In this document: positions 1 to 5,459 of the stretch, piece by piece
Numbering within the stretch: the first letter of the stretch is position 1
How the letters are laid out: every line of letters starts with the position of its first letter
NCBI GenBank assembly: GCA_002433675.1
Contig: DJIP01000058.1
Location: forward strand, 1-8,842
DNA length: 8,842 bases
Direction of reading: 5' to 3'
From: Halomonas halophila
Lineage (GTDB): Bacteria; Pseudomonadota; Gammaproteobacteria; Pseudomonadales; Halomonadaceae
Notes under the pieces: model-generated
What the model saw: only the letters and a program-made list of their open reading frames with translations
Database searches by the model: none
Told to the model about the DNA's origin: nothing
Translations under genes and position numbers: made by a program

Positions 1-442
1 CGCTGGCAAAGCGGGCGGTCGCCGAGGCGTTGAAGCCCATGGCGAGGGCGCCATCCCCCCCAGTGGTGGTAAAGGTACCAAAGGCGGTGACCGCAAAGTT
101 CGCCGCGCCGCCCTGGTTGGCGTTGCAGCCCGCCACGGTGGAATAGTTACCGTTACCGTCCGTCGGGCCCTGGCTCACCGAGGTGGCCTCACCACGCCCC
201 ACATAATAGGAACCGCTGGCATTTCCAAAGCCACAATCCCGATTATCAGTCGCTATGTAGTTGGCCTGGGCCGCGGTCGGCGCACCTAGCATCACCAACA
301 ACCCCAGGCTCGATACCAGGGCACTGCCGGCCAGTACCCGGCCAGCGCTGGCGACCGCCTGCGACAGTGGATGACGCCGCACCATTGGCATCAAGCCGCT
401 GGCCGCCCCGTTGCTACACTCGTTTGTGAGATTCCCTGCCAT
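1..442 (-). CDS. Putative YadA-like (trimeric autotransporter) adhesin, N-terminal part
   Basis: Open to the left window edge; 147 codons are visible. The ATG at 442 follows a perfect AAGGAGG Shine-Dalgarno (449-455) with 6-nt spacing. Residues 1-35 form a long basic n-region, about 36-53 a hydrophobic core (LAGSALVSSLGLLVMLGA), and AQA/NY at 60/61 is a plausible signal-peptidase I site. The mature part is rich in Gly, Ala, Ser, Thr and Asn and shows irregular repeats of roughly 14-17 residues: STVAGCNAN (101-109), FAVTAFGTF (116-124) and GALAMGFNASAT (131-142). The last resembles the S/A-x-A-x-G-x-x-A-x-A pattern of YadA-head (Hep_Hag) repeats. The protein would be exported by Sec and, if the family call is right, displayed on the surface by a C-terminal beta-barrel outside the window. 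Cys70 and Cys106 are unusual for a type V passenger. Start and export are well supported; family is moderate, and another secreted Gly-rich surface protein is possible. Confidence 0.6.
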   Translation of the reverse strand, partial: MAGNLTNECSNGAASGLMPMVRRHPLSQAVASAGRVLAGSALVSSLGLLVMLGAPTAAQANYIATDNRDCGFGNASGSYYVGRGEATSVSQGPTDGNGNYSTVAGCNANQGGAANFAVTAFGTFTTTGGDGALAMGFNASATARFAS

Positions 443-448
443 GTCCCG

Positions 449-455
449 CCTCCTT
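449..455 (-). promoter_or_regulatory. Shine-Dalgarno of the adhesin gene
   Basis: AAGGAGG on the minus strand, 6 nt before the ATG at 442. It is a full anti-SD match and fixes the start, although ATG codons also occur further inside the signal peptide (residues 18 and 20). Confidence 0.8.
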
Positions 456-673
456 GGCTGAAACTATCGCCATTCGCGCCAACTGATGACCACCTGCGAC
501 ACTGCGCTGGCTATCAGGCCCCTGAACAGTGAAGAGACAAGCCGGGCGACGCGATACGATCAATCGATTAGCTCACTGAGAGCCACCTATCGCTATCCAC
601 CGAGACAGTACGCCCATGTAACCATTGGTAACAAGGGCGGGTAACAGACAAAAATGCACAGTTAATCTTTCGG

Positions 674-702
674 TTATTATTTGCCGTTTCGAGGCTTTCC
701 AA
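674..702 (-). promoter_or_regulatory. Possible sigma70 promoter upstream of the adhesin gene
   Basis: Reading leftwards, TTGGAA (697-702) is followed after 17 nt by TAATAA (674-679); an overlapping AATAAT (676-681) matches TATAAT better but with a 15-nt spacer. This would give a leader of roughly 225 nt before the start at 442. A perfect TATAAT also lies at 781-786 on the same strand, without a good -35 box. The region is AT-rich, so chance matches are likely. Confidence 0.25.
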
Positions 703-1082
703 GCGATGTGGCGCCACCTTTAGACGCCAGCAACTATCAAATTCTCAGGCTCTCCCGCTCCAACACACACAGAATAAGGAATTATATATATTCAACACAC
801 ATCCATAATCAGGGCGGGAATTAACTTGTATCTGGCATTGAACGGAAATGGTGATATGGATACAGGAAAGAAGGACAGGTAAGACGCAAAAGAGCGCAGC
901 ATTTAGCACAAAAAAAGCAGACTGATAGTCAGACATGAACGCTATATCACTTACCTTATTACCACGATATTCTGACGACATTCACTTTCGTCGTTACCAA
1001 ATCAAGAAGAAAGTTCGTATTACCCCGCTCGGGGCTCCATGACGTGATCCGAATTCGACAGTGTTTTCGACACCCTGACGCA

Positions 1083-1109
1083 GATCGCCCGGGCCAGGCC
1101 CGGGCGATC
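1083..1109 (-). terminator. Perfect 12-bp hairpin downstream of purC, possible terminator
   Basis: GATCGCCCGGGC and its exact reverse complement enclose a 3-nt loop, 88 nt past the purC stop. Neither strand has a run of T after the stem, so a classic intrinsic terminator is not shown. It could pause polymerase, protect the 3' end of the operon mRNA, or act together with the smaller GC hairpin at 1023-1034, which on the minus strand is followed by a loosely T-rich stretch. Confidence 0.4.
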
Positions 1110-1196
1110 CACTTCTACTTGCATTCGGAATTAGCATCGCTTCCGTTGCATCATGCCCATGCGGCAGTCAGCGCGAAACAGTGACGGCAATCGATA

Positions 1197-1910
1197 TCAG
1201 CTGAAATCGATGCCGATACGACGGCCGACTTCCTCGTAGGACTCGATGACGCTGCCCAACCCCTGGCGGAAGCGGTCCTTGTCGAGCTTTTCGCGCGTCT
1301 TGGCGTCCCACAAACGGCAGCCGTCAGGTGAGAATTCGTCGCCCAGCACGATCTTGCCGTGGAATACCCCGAACTCGAGCTTGTAGTCCACCAGCAGCAT
1401 GCCGCCGTCGGCGAACAGCTGCTTGAGTACCTCGTTGACCTTGAAGGTCAGTGCCTTCATCTCGGCCAGCTGCTCGGCGCTCGCCCAACCGAAGCTTTCG
1501 GCCAGGGACTCGTTGACCATAGGGTCATGGAGTTCGTCGTTTTTCAGAAACAGCTCGAAGGTCGGCGGTGTCAGCGGCTCGCCTTCCTTGACGCCGAGAC
1601 GCTTGACCAGGCTACCGGCGGCGATGTTGCGCACCACACACTCCACCGGAATCATGTCCAGCTTCTTGACCACACACTCGGTGGGCGACAGCAGCTCTTC
1701 CACGTGGGTGGGGATGCCGGCCTCTTCCAGCTTGGCCATGATGAAGGCATTGAAACGGTTGTTGACCATGCCCTTGCGCTCGAGCGACTCCATGCGACGG
1801 CCGTCGAAGGCGCTGGTGTCGTCACGGAAGTGCAGGATCAGACGATCCGGGTCATCGGTGGCATAGACCGACTTGGCCTTGCCGGCATAGAGTTCTTCGC
1901 GCTTTTCCAT
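1197..1910 (-). CDS. purC: Phosphoribosylaminoimidazole-succinocarboxamide (SAICAR) synthase
   Basis: Cytosolic enzyme of de novo purine synthesis that joins CAIR and L-aspartate with ATP to give SAICAR. The 237-residue product equals the length I recall for E. coli PurC and aligns along its whole length. Visible motifs are the N-terminal [10 protein letters not shown] (7-16), the first family signature [15 protein letters not shown] (86-100), LVDYKLEFG (173-181, second signature) and [12 protein letters not shown] (190-201). I chose the ATG at 1910 because GGAGG lies 5 nt upstream and MEKREELY aligns with the E. coli start; a TTG at 1928 in the same frame would add six residues but has no such support. 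It is the last gene of the dapA-bamC-MBL-purC set, 56 nt after the MBL-fold gene. No purine operator was recognised. Confidence 0.97.
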   Translation of the reverse strand: MEKREELYAGKAKSVYATDDPDRLILHFRDDTSAFDGRRMESLERKGMVNNRFNAFIMAKLEEAGIPTHVEELLSPTECVVKKLDMIPVECVVRNIAAGSLVKRLGVKEGEPLTPPTFELFLKNDELHDPMVNESLAESFGWASAEQLAEMKALTFKVNEVLKQLFADGGMLLVDYKLEFGVFHGKIVLGDEFSPDGCRLWDAKTREKLDKDRFRQGLGSVIESYEEVGRRIGIDFS

Positions 1911-1915
1911 GGGTG

Positions 1916-1920
1916 CCTCC
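1916..1920 (-). promoter_or_regulatory. Shine-Dalgarno deciding the purC start
   Basis: GGAGG on the minus strand, 5 nt before the ATG at 1910. It lies inside the longer open frame that begins at the TTG at 1928 and so argues against that upstream start. Confidence 0.8.
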
Positions 1921-1931
1921 ACAGGCAAATC

Positions 1932-1964
1932 AAAAAAAGGGGTTCAAGCAGGACCAGGGTCCTG
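1932..1964 (-). terminator. Hairpin plus T7 tract between the MBL-fold gene and purC (possible attenuator)
   Basis: On the minus strand CAGGACC-CT-GGTCCTG (1964-1949) begins two bases past the MBL-fold stop codon. Ten nt later comes a run of seven T (1938-1932). The distance from stem to T-run is longer than in a standard intrinsic terminator, so termination would be weak or partial. It could instead be an mRNA-stabilising hairpin. It precedes the purC ribosome site, so it could lower purC expression relative to the upstream genes. Confidence 0.3.
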
Positions 1965-1966
1965 AA

Positions 1967-2764
1967 TCAGTGAATCGCTTGCCAATCCAGGCCGTCATCC
2001 TGGGCAGCCACGGTCAGGCGGGTCTCGTCGCCGTCCAGCAGAGGCGTCAATGCCTCCAGAGCGAGTTCGGGGCGGTTATTATGCTCCGACAGGTGGGAGC
2101 AGACGATACGCTGCAGCCTATCCAGCCCCAGTTCGGCCAACAGTGCCGCCGCCTGGCCATTGGCCAGGTGCCCCCAGCGTCCGCCGACACGACGCTTGAG
2201 ACTGGGCGGATAGGGACCTTCGGCCAGCATGCGCACGTCGTGATTGCACTCGAGCACGAGGGCGTCGCAGCCACGAAAGGCCTGACGCACGTGTTCGCTG
2301 GGGTGGCCCAGGTCGGTCAGCAACCCCAGTTTCACCTCGCCGGCAGCGATACGAAACTGCACCGGCTCTCGGGCGTCATGGGGCACCGTGATGGCATCGA
2401 CGTCCAGTCCCTTGATGGCAAAGCGCGACTGCGGGGTGATCCAGTGGGTCCGGGGCAGCCGGCCGAGCTTACCGGATAGCCAGGTGCCCGGGGTCAGGTG
2501 TACCGGCAGATCATAGCGACGGGCCAGGGGGCCGATGCCGCGCACATGGTCGCCATGTTCGTGGGTGACCAGCAAGGCGTCGAGCTGACGCGGATGCACC
2601 CCCAGCCGCGCCAGCCGGCGTTCGGCCTCCTTGAGACCGAAACCACAGTCCACCAGCAGCATCGACTCGCCGTCGCTGACCAGGGTGGCGTTGCCCTTGC
2701 TTCCACTGCCCAGGGAGGCGAAACGCAAGCCTCCCCGGGAACCATTGGCATGCCCGACGCTCAT
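1967..2764 (-). CDS. Metallo-beta-lactamase-fold hydrolase, YycJ/VicX-like
   Basis: 265 residues, predicted cytosolic (no signal peptide). The N-terminal strand SLGSGSKGNATLV (18-30) and the metal motif THEHGDH (67-73: H68, H70, D72, H73) are typical of the fold. Further likely ligands are H129 (VPHDA), D151 (LTDLGH) with H154, and H224 (CSHLSEHNN), so a two-metal site appears complete. It resembles the YycJ/VicX-type group and the uncharacterised gene in the same place in Pseudomonas (PA1012, from memory). The substrate is unknown; phosphodiester or nucleic-acid hydrolysis is a family-level guess. Its ATG at 2764 shares one base with the bamC stop (TGATG). The best SD-like GGAGGG is 12 nt upstream, so translation is probably coupled to bamC. 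The start 18 residues before the conserved SLGSGSKGN is kept because of this junction. Confidence 0.85.
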   Translation of the reverse strand: MSVGHANGSRGGLRFASLGSGSKGNATLVSDGESMLLVDCGFGLKEAERRLARLGVHPRQLDALLVTHEHGDHVRGIGPLARRYDLPVHLTPGTWLSGKLGRLPRTHWITPQSRFAIKGLDVDAITVPHDAREPVQFRIAAGEVKLGLLTDLGHPSEHVRQAFRGCDALVLECNHDVRMLAEGPYPPSLKRRVGGRWGHLANGQAAALLAELGLDRLQRIVCSHLSEHNNRPELALEALTPLLDGDETRLTVAAQDDGLDWQAIH

Positions 2765-3729
2765 CAGCGCAGCAAGCCCTCCATACGCTGCAGCAGCTCA
2801 CGCTGGTCATCGCCGGAGAGCGGCTCGTCGTCGGCGCTACGCGCCTCCATCAGGGTTTCCTGGCCCTGCGGCGACAACCTGAGTTCGATGCGCTGCATCG
2901 ACTCAAGCAGGTCCATCGAGGTCAAGGAGTCGATGAAGCCGCGGGTACGCTCGCTTTCGGTGATGTAGTCGATCACGAAGCGCTTGCCGCTCTCATCCAC
3001 TGAGACCAGTTCGCGGCGGTCTTCCATCTCGAAGTTGTTCTCGAGCTGGAAGGCGAGCTCGGCGTAGGCCCGCTCGATGTCGAAGGGCATCACCATCACC
3101 CAGTCATCGCCGCGGGGCTCGAAGCGAACGCTGTCGGCTTCAGGCGCCTGCTGGGCCGACGCCGAGGCGATGCTGGCCGAGGCGCTACGCGCTTCAAAGT
3201 GACGCTGGAGGGAGTTCAGGCACAGCCGGTTGAGCTGACCCGCGGTATCACAGCGCACCTCACTGGTGCCCGCCCTGAGGCCCTGGCGCAGTACCAGGCT
3301 GGCGTCGGAGGTCTCGATCACACCGCTGGCGCTGTCGCTGCGGGTGATCTCCAGCCCACGCTGTTCGACGAAGCGCTCGAGCTCCGGCCACACCACGGAA
3401 GGCGCGGCCCCCACCACCAGCCAGCGATCGGCGTCGGTCTCGCGTACTGCCACGTCTCCGGCGGCCACCGCGGTGCTGGCAGACAGCGTCTGGGGCAAGG
3501 GCGCGGCGAAGTCCCCCTCGCGGGCGTAGAAGTCCCCGCGGGCCTGGGGCACCGGCATGATATCGCGATAACGGCTCTGGTCGCGGCTGCCGGGGAGCGT
3601 CAGCGGAGCCGCCTGACGGGCGTCCGCGTAATCCTCGTTGCGATCGTGATAGTGACCGTCCTTGGCACAGCCGGCCAGGGTCAGGGCCGCGATCATCGCC
3701 AGCGGCAGTCCTTTAAGCGCAGAATTCAT
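2764..3729 (-). CDS. bamC: Outer membrane protein assembly factor BamC (NlpB), lipoprotein
   Basis: Accessory lipoprotein of the BAM complex, which inserts beta-barrel proteins into the outer membrane; it binds BamD. The product has 321 residues (E. coli about 344). The signal peptide MNSALKGLPLAMIAALTLAGC carries the lipobox LAGC with Cys21 as the lipidation site. Then comes an extended segment with DYADARQAAPLTLP and IMPVPQ (33-62), matching the BamD-contacting N-terminus of the family. Two helix-grip domains follow (about 100-185 and 205-320), joined by a Ser/Ala-rich linker (182-200). The ATG at 3729 has AAGGTGG 4 nt upstream and gives a standard lipoprotein signal; an in-frame GTG at 3759 would add ten residues before it and is unlikely. 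It sits 60 nt after dapA, as in E. coli, and overlaps the next gene by one base. Confidence 0.92.
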   Translation of the reverse strand: MNSALKGLPLAMIAALTLAGCAKDGHYHDRNEDYADARQAAPLTLPGSRDQSRYRDIMPVPQARGDFYAREGDFAAPLPQTLSASTAVAAGDVAVRETDADRWLVVGAAPSVVWPELERFVEQRGLEITRSDSASGVIETSDASLVLRQGLRAGTSEVRCDTAGQLNRLCLNSLQRHFEARSASASIASASAQQAPEADSVRFEPRGDDWVMVMPFDIERAYAELAFQLENNFEMEDRRELVSVDESGKRFVIDYITESERTRGFIDSLTSMDLLESMQRIELRLSPQGQETLMEARSADDEPLSGDDQRELLQRMEGLLR

Positions 3730-3733
3730 GCAT

Positions 3734-3740
3734 CCACCTT
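3734..3740 (-). promoter_or_regulatory. Shine-Dalgarno deciding the bamC start
   Basis: AAGGTGG on the minus strand, 4 nt before the ATG at 3729. It supports the lipoprotein start over the in-frame GTG at 3759. Confidence 0.65.
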
Positions 3741-3789
3741 GGTTGAAAATTGGGTCCACGACATCACGACCGGAGGCACGGTTCAGGCG

Positions 3790-4674
3790 TCAGTCCTCGA
3801 TCAGTCCTGCCAGCTGCAGGGCTTCGCTGATGGTGGAGTGATACTTCTCGCTCAGCCAGGTCAACGGCAGGCGGATGCCGGGCTCGATGATGCCCATGCG
3901 GTTGAGCGCCCACTTGACGGGGATGGGATTGGCCTCGATGCCCAGGTTGGTGTGCAGAGGCAGAAGCCGGGTGTTGATCTGGTGGGCCTTGTCGCTTTCG
4001 CCGGCCACAGCGGCGGCACACAGCTCGTGCATGGCCTTCGGCGCCACATTGGCGGTCACCGAGATATCACCATGACCGCCCATCAGCATGAAGTCGCAGG
4101 CGGTGGCGTCATCGCCGGAATAGAGCATGAAGTCGCTGCCCTTGAGACGATCGATCAGGTCCTCGGCGCGCTCCAGGTTGCCGGTGGCATCCTTGAGGCC
4201 GATGATGTTGTCGACCTCGGCCAGACGCAGCACGGTCTCGTTGTAGATGTCCGAACAGGTGCGTCCCGGCACGTTGTACAGGATCACCGGCAGATCACTG
4301 GTCTCGGCGATCACCTTGAAATGCTGGTACAAGCCTTCCTGGGTCGGCTTGTTGTAGTAAGGCGCCACGGTCAGGCAGTAGTCGGCCCCCACTTCCTTGG
4401 CGTAGCGTGTCAGCTCCACCGCCTCGGTGGTGTTGTTGGAGCCGGTGCCGGCGATGACGGGAATGCGGCCATTGACCTCTTCGACCACGCTGCGAATCAC
4501 GTCGAAGTGCTCGGCGAAGGTCATGGTGGTGGGCTCACCGGTGGTACCCGCCGCCACGATGGCGTCGGTGCCATTGTCGAGGTGGAAGTTCACCAGTTTG
4601 CGCAACACTTCCCAGTCGATATCGCCGTTGGCCTTCATCGGTGTCGCCAAGGCGACAATACTGCCCGTGATCAT
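3790..4674 (-). CDS. dapA: 4-hydroxy-tetrahydrodipicolinate synthase
   Basis: Cytosolic enzyme that condenses pyruvate with aspartate semialdehyde, the first committed step of the diaminopimelate/lysine pathway that feeds peptidoglycan. The 294 residues keep E. coli numbering: GTTGE with Thr44 and Thr45, Tyr107 in APYYNKP, Tyr133 and Arg138 in YNVPGR, and the Schiff-base Lys161 in GLKDATGN. All catalytic residues are therefore present. The ATG at 4674 ([12 protein letters not shown]) matches the family start and has AGAGGA 9 nt upstream; the open frame runs 24 codons further up but those residues look unlike DapA. It is the first gene of the leftward operon dapA-bamC-MBL-purC. Upstream lie two inverted-repeat motifs and a weak promoter, shared with divergent bcp. 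Confidence 0.97.
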   Translation of the reverse strand: MITGSIVALATPMKANGDIDWEVLRKLVNFHLDNGTDAIVAAGTTGEPTTMTFAEHFDVIRSVVEEVNGRIPVIAGTGSNNTTEAVELTRYAKEVGADYCLTVAPYYNKPTQEGLYQHFKVIAETSDLPVILYNVPGRTCSDIYNETVLRLAEVDNIIGLKDATGNLERAEDLIDRLKGSDFMLYSGDDATACDFMLMGGHGDISVTANVAPKAMHELCAAAVAGESDKAHQINTRLLPLHTNLGIEANPIPVKWALNRMGIIEPGIRLPLTWLSEKYHSTISEALQLAGLIED

Positions 4675-4683
4675 CCTCGTTGT

Positions 4684-4689
4684 TCCTCT
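4684..4689 (-). promoter_or_regulatory. Shine-Dalgarno of dapA
   Basis: AGAGGA on the minus strand, 9 nt before the ATG at 4674; it supports this start over the longer frame. Confidence 0.6.
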
Positions 4690-4701
4690 GTTGTCTGCCC
4701 T

Positions 4702-4729
4702 CCCGCGACCCTGACGATGGCGGTCGGGG
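4702..4729 (-). promoter_or_regulatory. Hairpin in the dapA leader
   Basis: On the minus strand CCCCGACC and GGTCGCGGG can pair around an 11-nt loop (5-bp core CGACC/GGTCG plus three G-C pairs past a one-base bulge). It ends about 12 nt before the dapA Shine-Dalgarno. No known riboswitch was recognised. Confidence 0.3.
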
Positions 4730-4749
4730 TGAACGAATGTGGCCAAGGG

Positions 4750-4780
4750 GGTCGCGACCCGGGGAAGCGTGGTCGTGACC
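4750..4780. promoter_or_regulatory. Two GGTCGYGACC dyads 21 bp apart, possible operator
   Basis: GGTCGCGACC (4750-4759) and GGTCGTGACC (4771-4780) differ at one position, are each inverted repeats, and have centres exactly 21 bp apart, about two helical turns. They lie just downstream of the candidate dapA promoter and about 50-80 bp upstream of the bcp -35 box. This arrangement suits a dimeric regulator binding twice on one DNA face, or two hairpins in the dapA leader. The regulator is unknown. Confidence 0.4.
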
Positions 4781-4789
4781 AGAGCACAA

Positions 4790-4818
4790 ATGGTACTCAG
4801 GCGGCCATATCCTGTACA
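4790..4818 (-). promoter_or_regulatory. Candidate dapA operon promoter
   Basis: Reading leftwards, TGTACA (4813-4818) and TACCAT (4790-4795) are separated by 17 nt, each matching the sigma70 consensus at four of six positions. It would give a leader of about 110 nt containing the two dyads and the hairpin at 4702-4729. Confidence 0.3.
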
Positions 4819-4826
4819 GCCGCGTC

Positions 4827-4855
4827 TTTACATCAAGAGCGTCTTTGCGTGTAAT
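4827..4855 (+). promoter_or_regulatory. Sigma70 promoter of bcp
   Basis: TTTACA (4827-4832) and TGTAAT (4850-4855), each five of six to consensus, with an ideal 17-nt spacer. The predicted start near 4862 leaves a 5' leader of about 26 nt with GGAG at 4879-4882 ahead of the bcp ATG. No OxyR site could be read with confidence. Confidence 0.6.
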
Positions 4856-4887
4856 CGGACGCCCATTTTCGCGATTCTGGAGCCCCC

Positions 4888-5364
4888 ATGACAGTGTCCA
4901 TCGGCGAGCCGGTCCCTGACTTCAGTGCCAGCGCCACCGGCGACAACACCATCACCCTGTCACAGCTGCGCGGTCGCCAGGTGGTGATCTACTTCTACCC
5001 CAAGGCCAGTACCCCCGGCTGCACCACCGAGGGTGGCGACTTTCGCGATCACAAGGCGGACTTCGACGACGCCAACACCGTGATCATCGGCGTCTCCCGG
5101 GATGGCATCCGTGCCCAGGAAAACTTCAAGGCCAAGCAGGCCTTCAACTTCGAGCTGATATCGGACAAGGACGAAGCCGTGTGTCAGCTGTTCGACGTCA
5201 TCAAGCTCAAGAAGCTCTACGGCAAGGAGCACCTGGGCATCGAGCGCAGCACCTTCCTGATCGACAGCGAAGGCCGCCTGGCCAGGGAGTGGCGCAAGGT
5301 CAAGGTCAAGGGCCACGTGGAAGAAGTCCTGGAAGCCGCGCGCGAACTGCACGCCCAGTCCTGA
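4888..5364 (+). CDS. bcp: Thioredoxin-dependent peroxiredoxin, BCP/PrxQ type
   Basis: Cytosolic thiol peroxidase that reduces hydrogen peroxide and organic hydroperoxides. The 158 residues cover the full AhpC/TSA-type fold. The active-site segment YFYPKASTPGCTTE (35-48) carries the peroxidatic Cys45 with the conserved Pro-Thr-Cys arrangement, and IERSTFLID is the later family motif. The resolving cysteine that E. coli Bcp has five residues later (Cys50) is Gly here. The only other cysteine is Cys99, so recycling probably uses Cys99 or an external thiol. GGAG lies 5 nt before the ATG and a good promoter is at 4827-4855. It is divergent from dapA; gcvR, which sits between dapA and bcp in E. coli and Pseudomonas, is absent. 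It is followed by a terminator hairpin shared with the convergent perM-like gene. Confidence 0.95.
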   Translation: MTVSIGEPVPDFSASATGDNTITLSQLRGRQVVIYFYPKASTPGCTTEGGDFRDHKADFDDANTVIIGVSRDGIRAQENFKAKQAFNFELISDKDEAVCQLFDVIKLKKLYGKEHLGIERSTFLIDSEGRLAREWRKVKVKGHVEEVLEAARELHAQS

Positions 5365-5411
5365 GGCGCCTTGTCCACGATCCCAGGCCTCGCCCTCCCC
5401 GCCAACAGACG

Positions 5412-5436
5412 AATGCCCGGCCATTGGCCGGGCATT
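5412..5436. terminator. Terminator hairpin between bcp and the perM-like gene
   Basis: AATGCCCGGCC and GGCCGGGCATT form a perfect 11-bp stem around ATT, 47 nt past the bcp stop and 23 nt past the stop of the convergent perM-like gene. The T-tract is short on either strand (GCGTTTCG on plus), but position and stem strength suit a bidirectional terminator. Confidence 0.7.
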
Positions 5437-5459
5437 GCGTTTCGCCTCGAAAGAAGCCC

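Larger units (their letters stand above)
456..1196. other. Long intergenic region, AT-rich in the middle, no convincing gene
   Basis: Between the adhesin start and the purC stop. Bases 456-630 have ordinary composition. About 640-1020 is visibly AT-rich (for example the ATTATATATATT run at 781-792), unlike every other part of the window. Three GTAAC pentamers lie at 618-622, 628-632 and 641-645. The only open frame of note (745-981, minus, 78 codons) has a hydrophobic middle but a weak ribosome site and no recognisable family, so I do not call it. Hairpins occur at 1023-1034 (CCCC/GGGG) and 1083-1109. No tRNA or sRNA could be recognised. The region may contain the adhesin regulatory sequence or mark the edge of acquired DNA. 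Confidence 0.6.

Noticed and set aside
745..981. 78-codon minus-strand frame with a hydrophobic middle
   Set aside because: It sits in the AT-rich stretch, has only a weak GAAAG-like ribosome site, ends without a recognisable domain, and long hydrophobic runs arise easily in AT-rich DNA.
1013..1039. tRNA 3'-end remnant (TTCG ... CTCCA) as an integration site
   Set aside because: The distance from TTC to CCA is 26 nt instead of 23, the conserved A58 position is T, and the GC block is better explained by its own CCCC/GGGG hairpin.
1911..1928. Upstream TTG start for purC
   Set aside because: It lacks a ribosome site; the ATG at 1910 has GGAGG at 5-nt spacing and gives the usual 237-residue protein.
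3730..3759. GTG start for bamC ten codons upstream
   Set aside because: It would put an Asp- and Asn-containing tail before a standard lipoprotein signal and overrides the AAGGTGG site before the ATG at 3729.
3199..4854. 551-codon plus-strand open frame
   Set aside because: It lies antisense to bamC and dapA, both certain by motif, and its sequence is low-complexity Gly/His/Val/Gln-rich as expected from the reverse of GC-rich codons.
4675..4887. Lysine riboswitch in the dapA leader
   Set aside because: The candidate leader is only about 110 nt and I could not find the five-helix layout or conserved core; only simple hairpins are visible.
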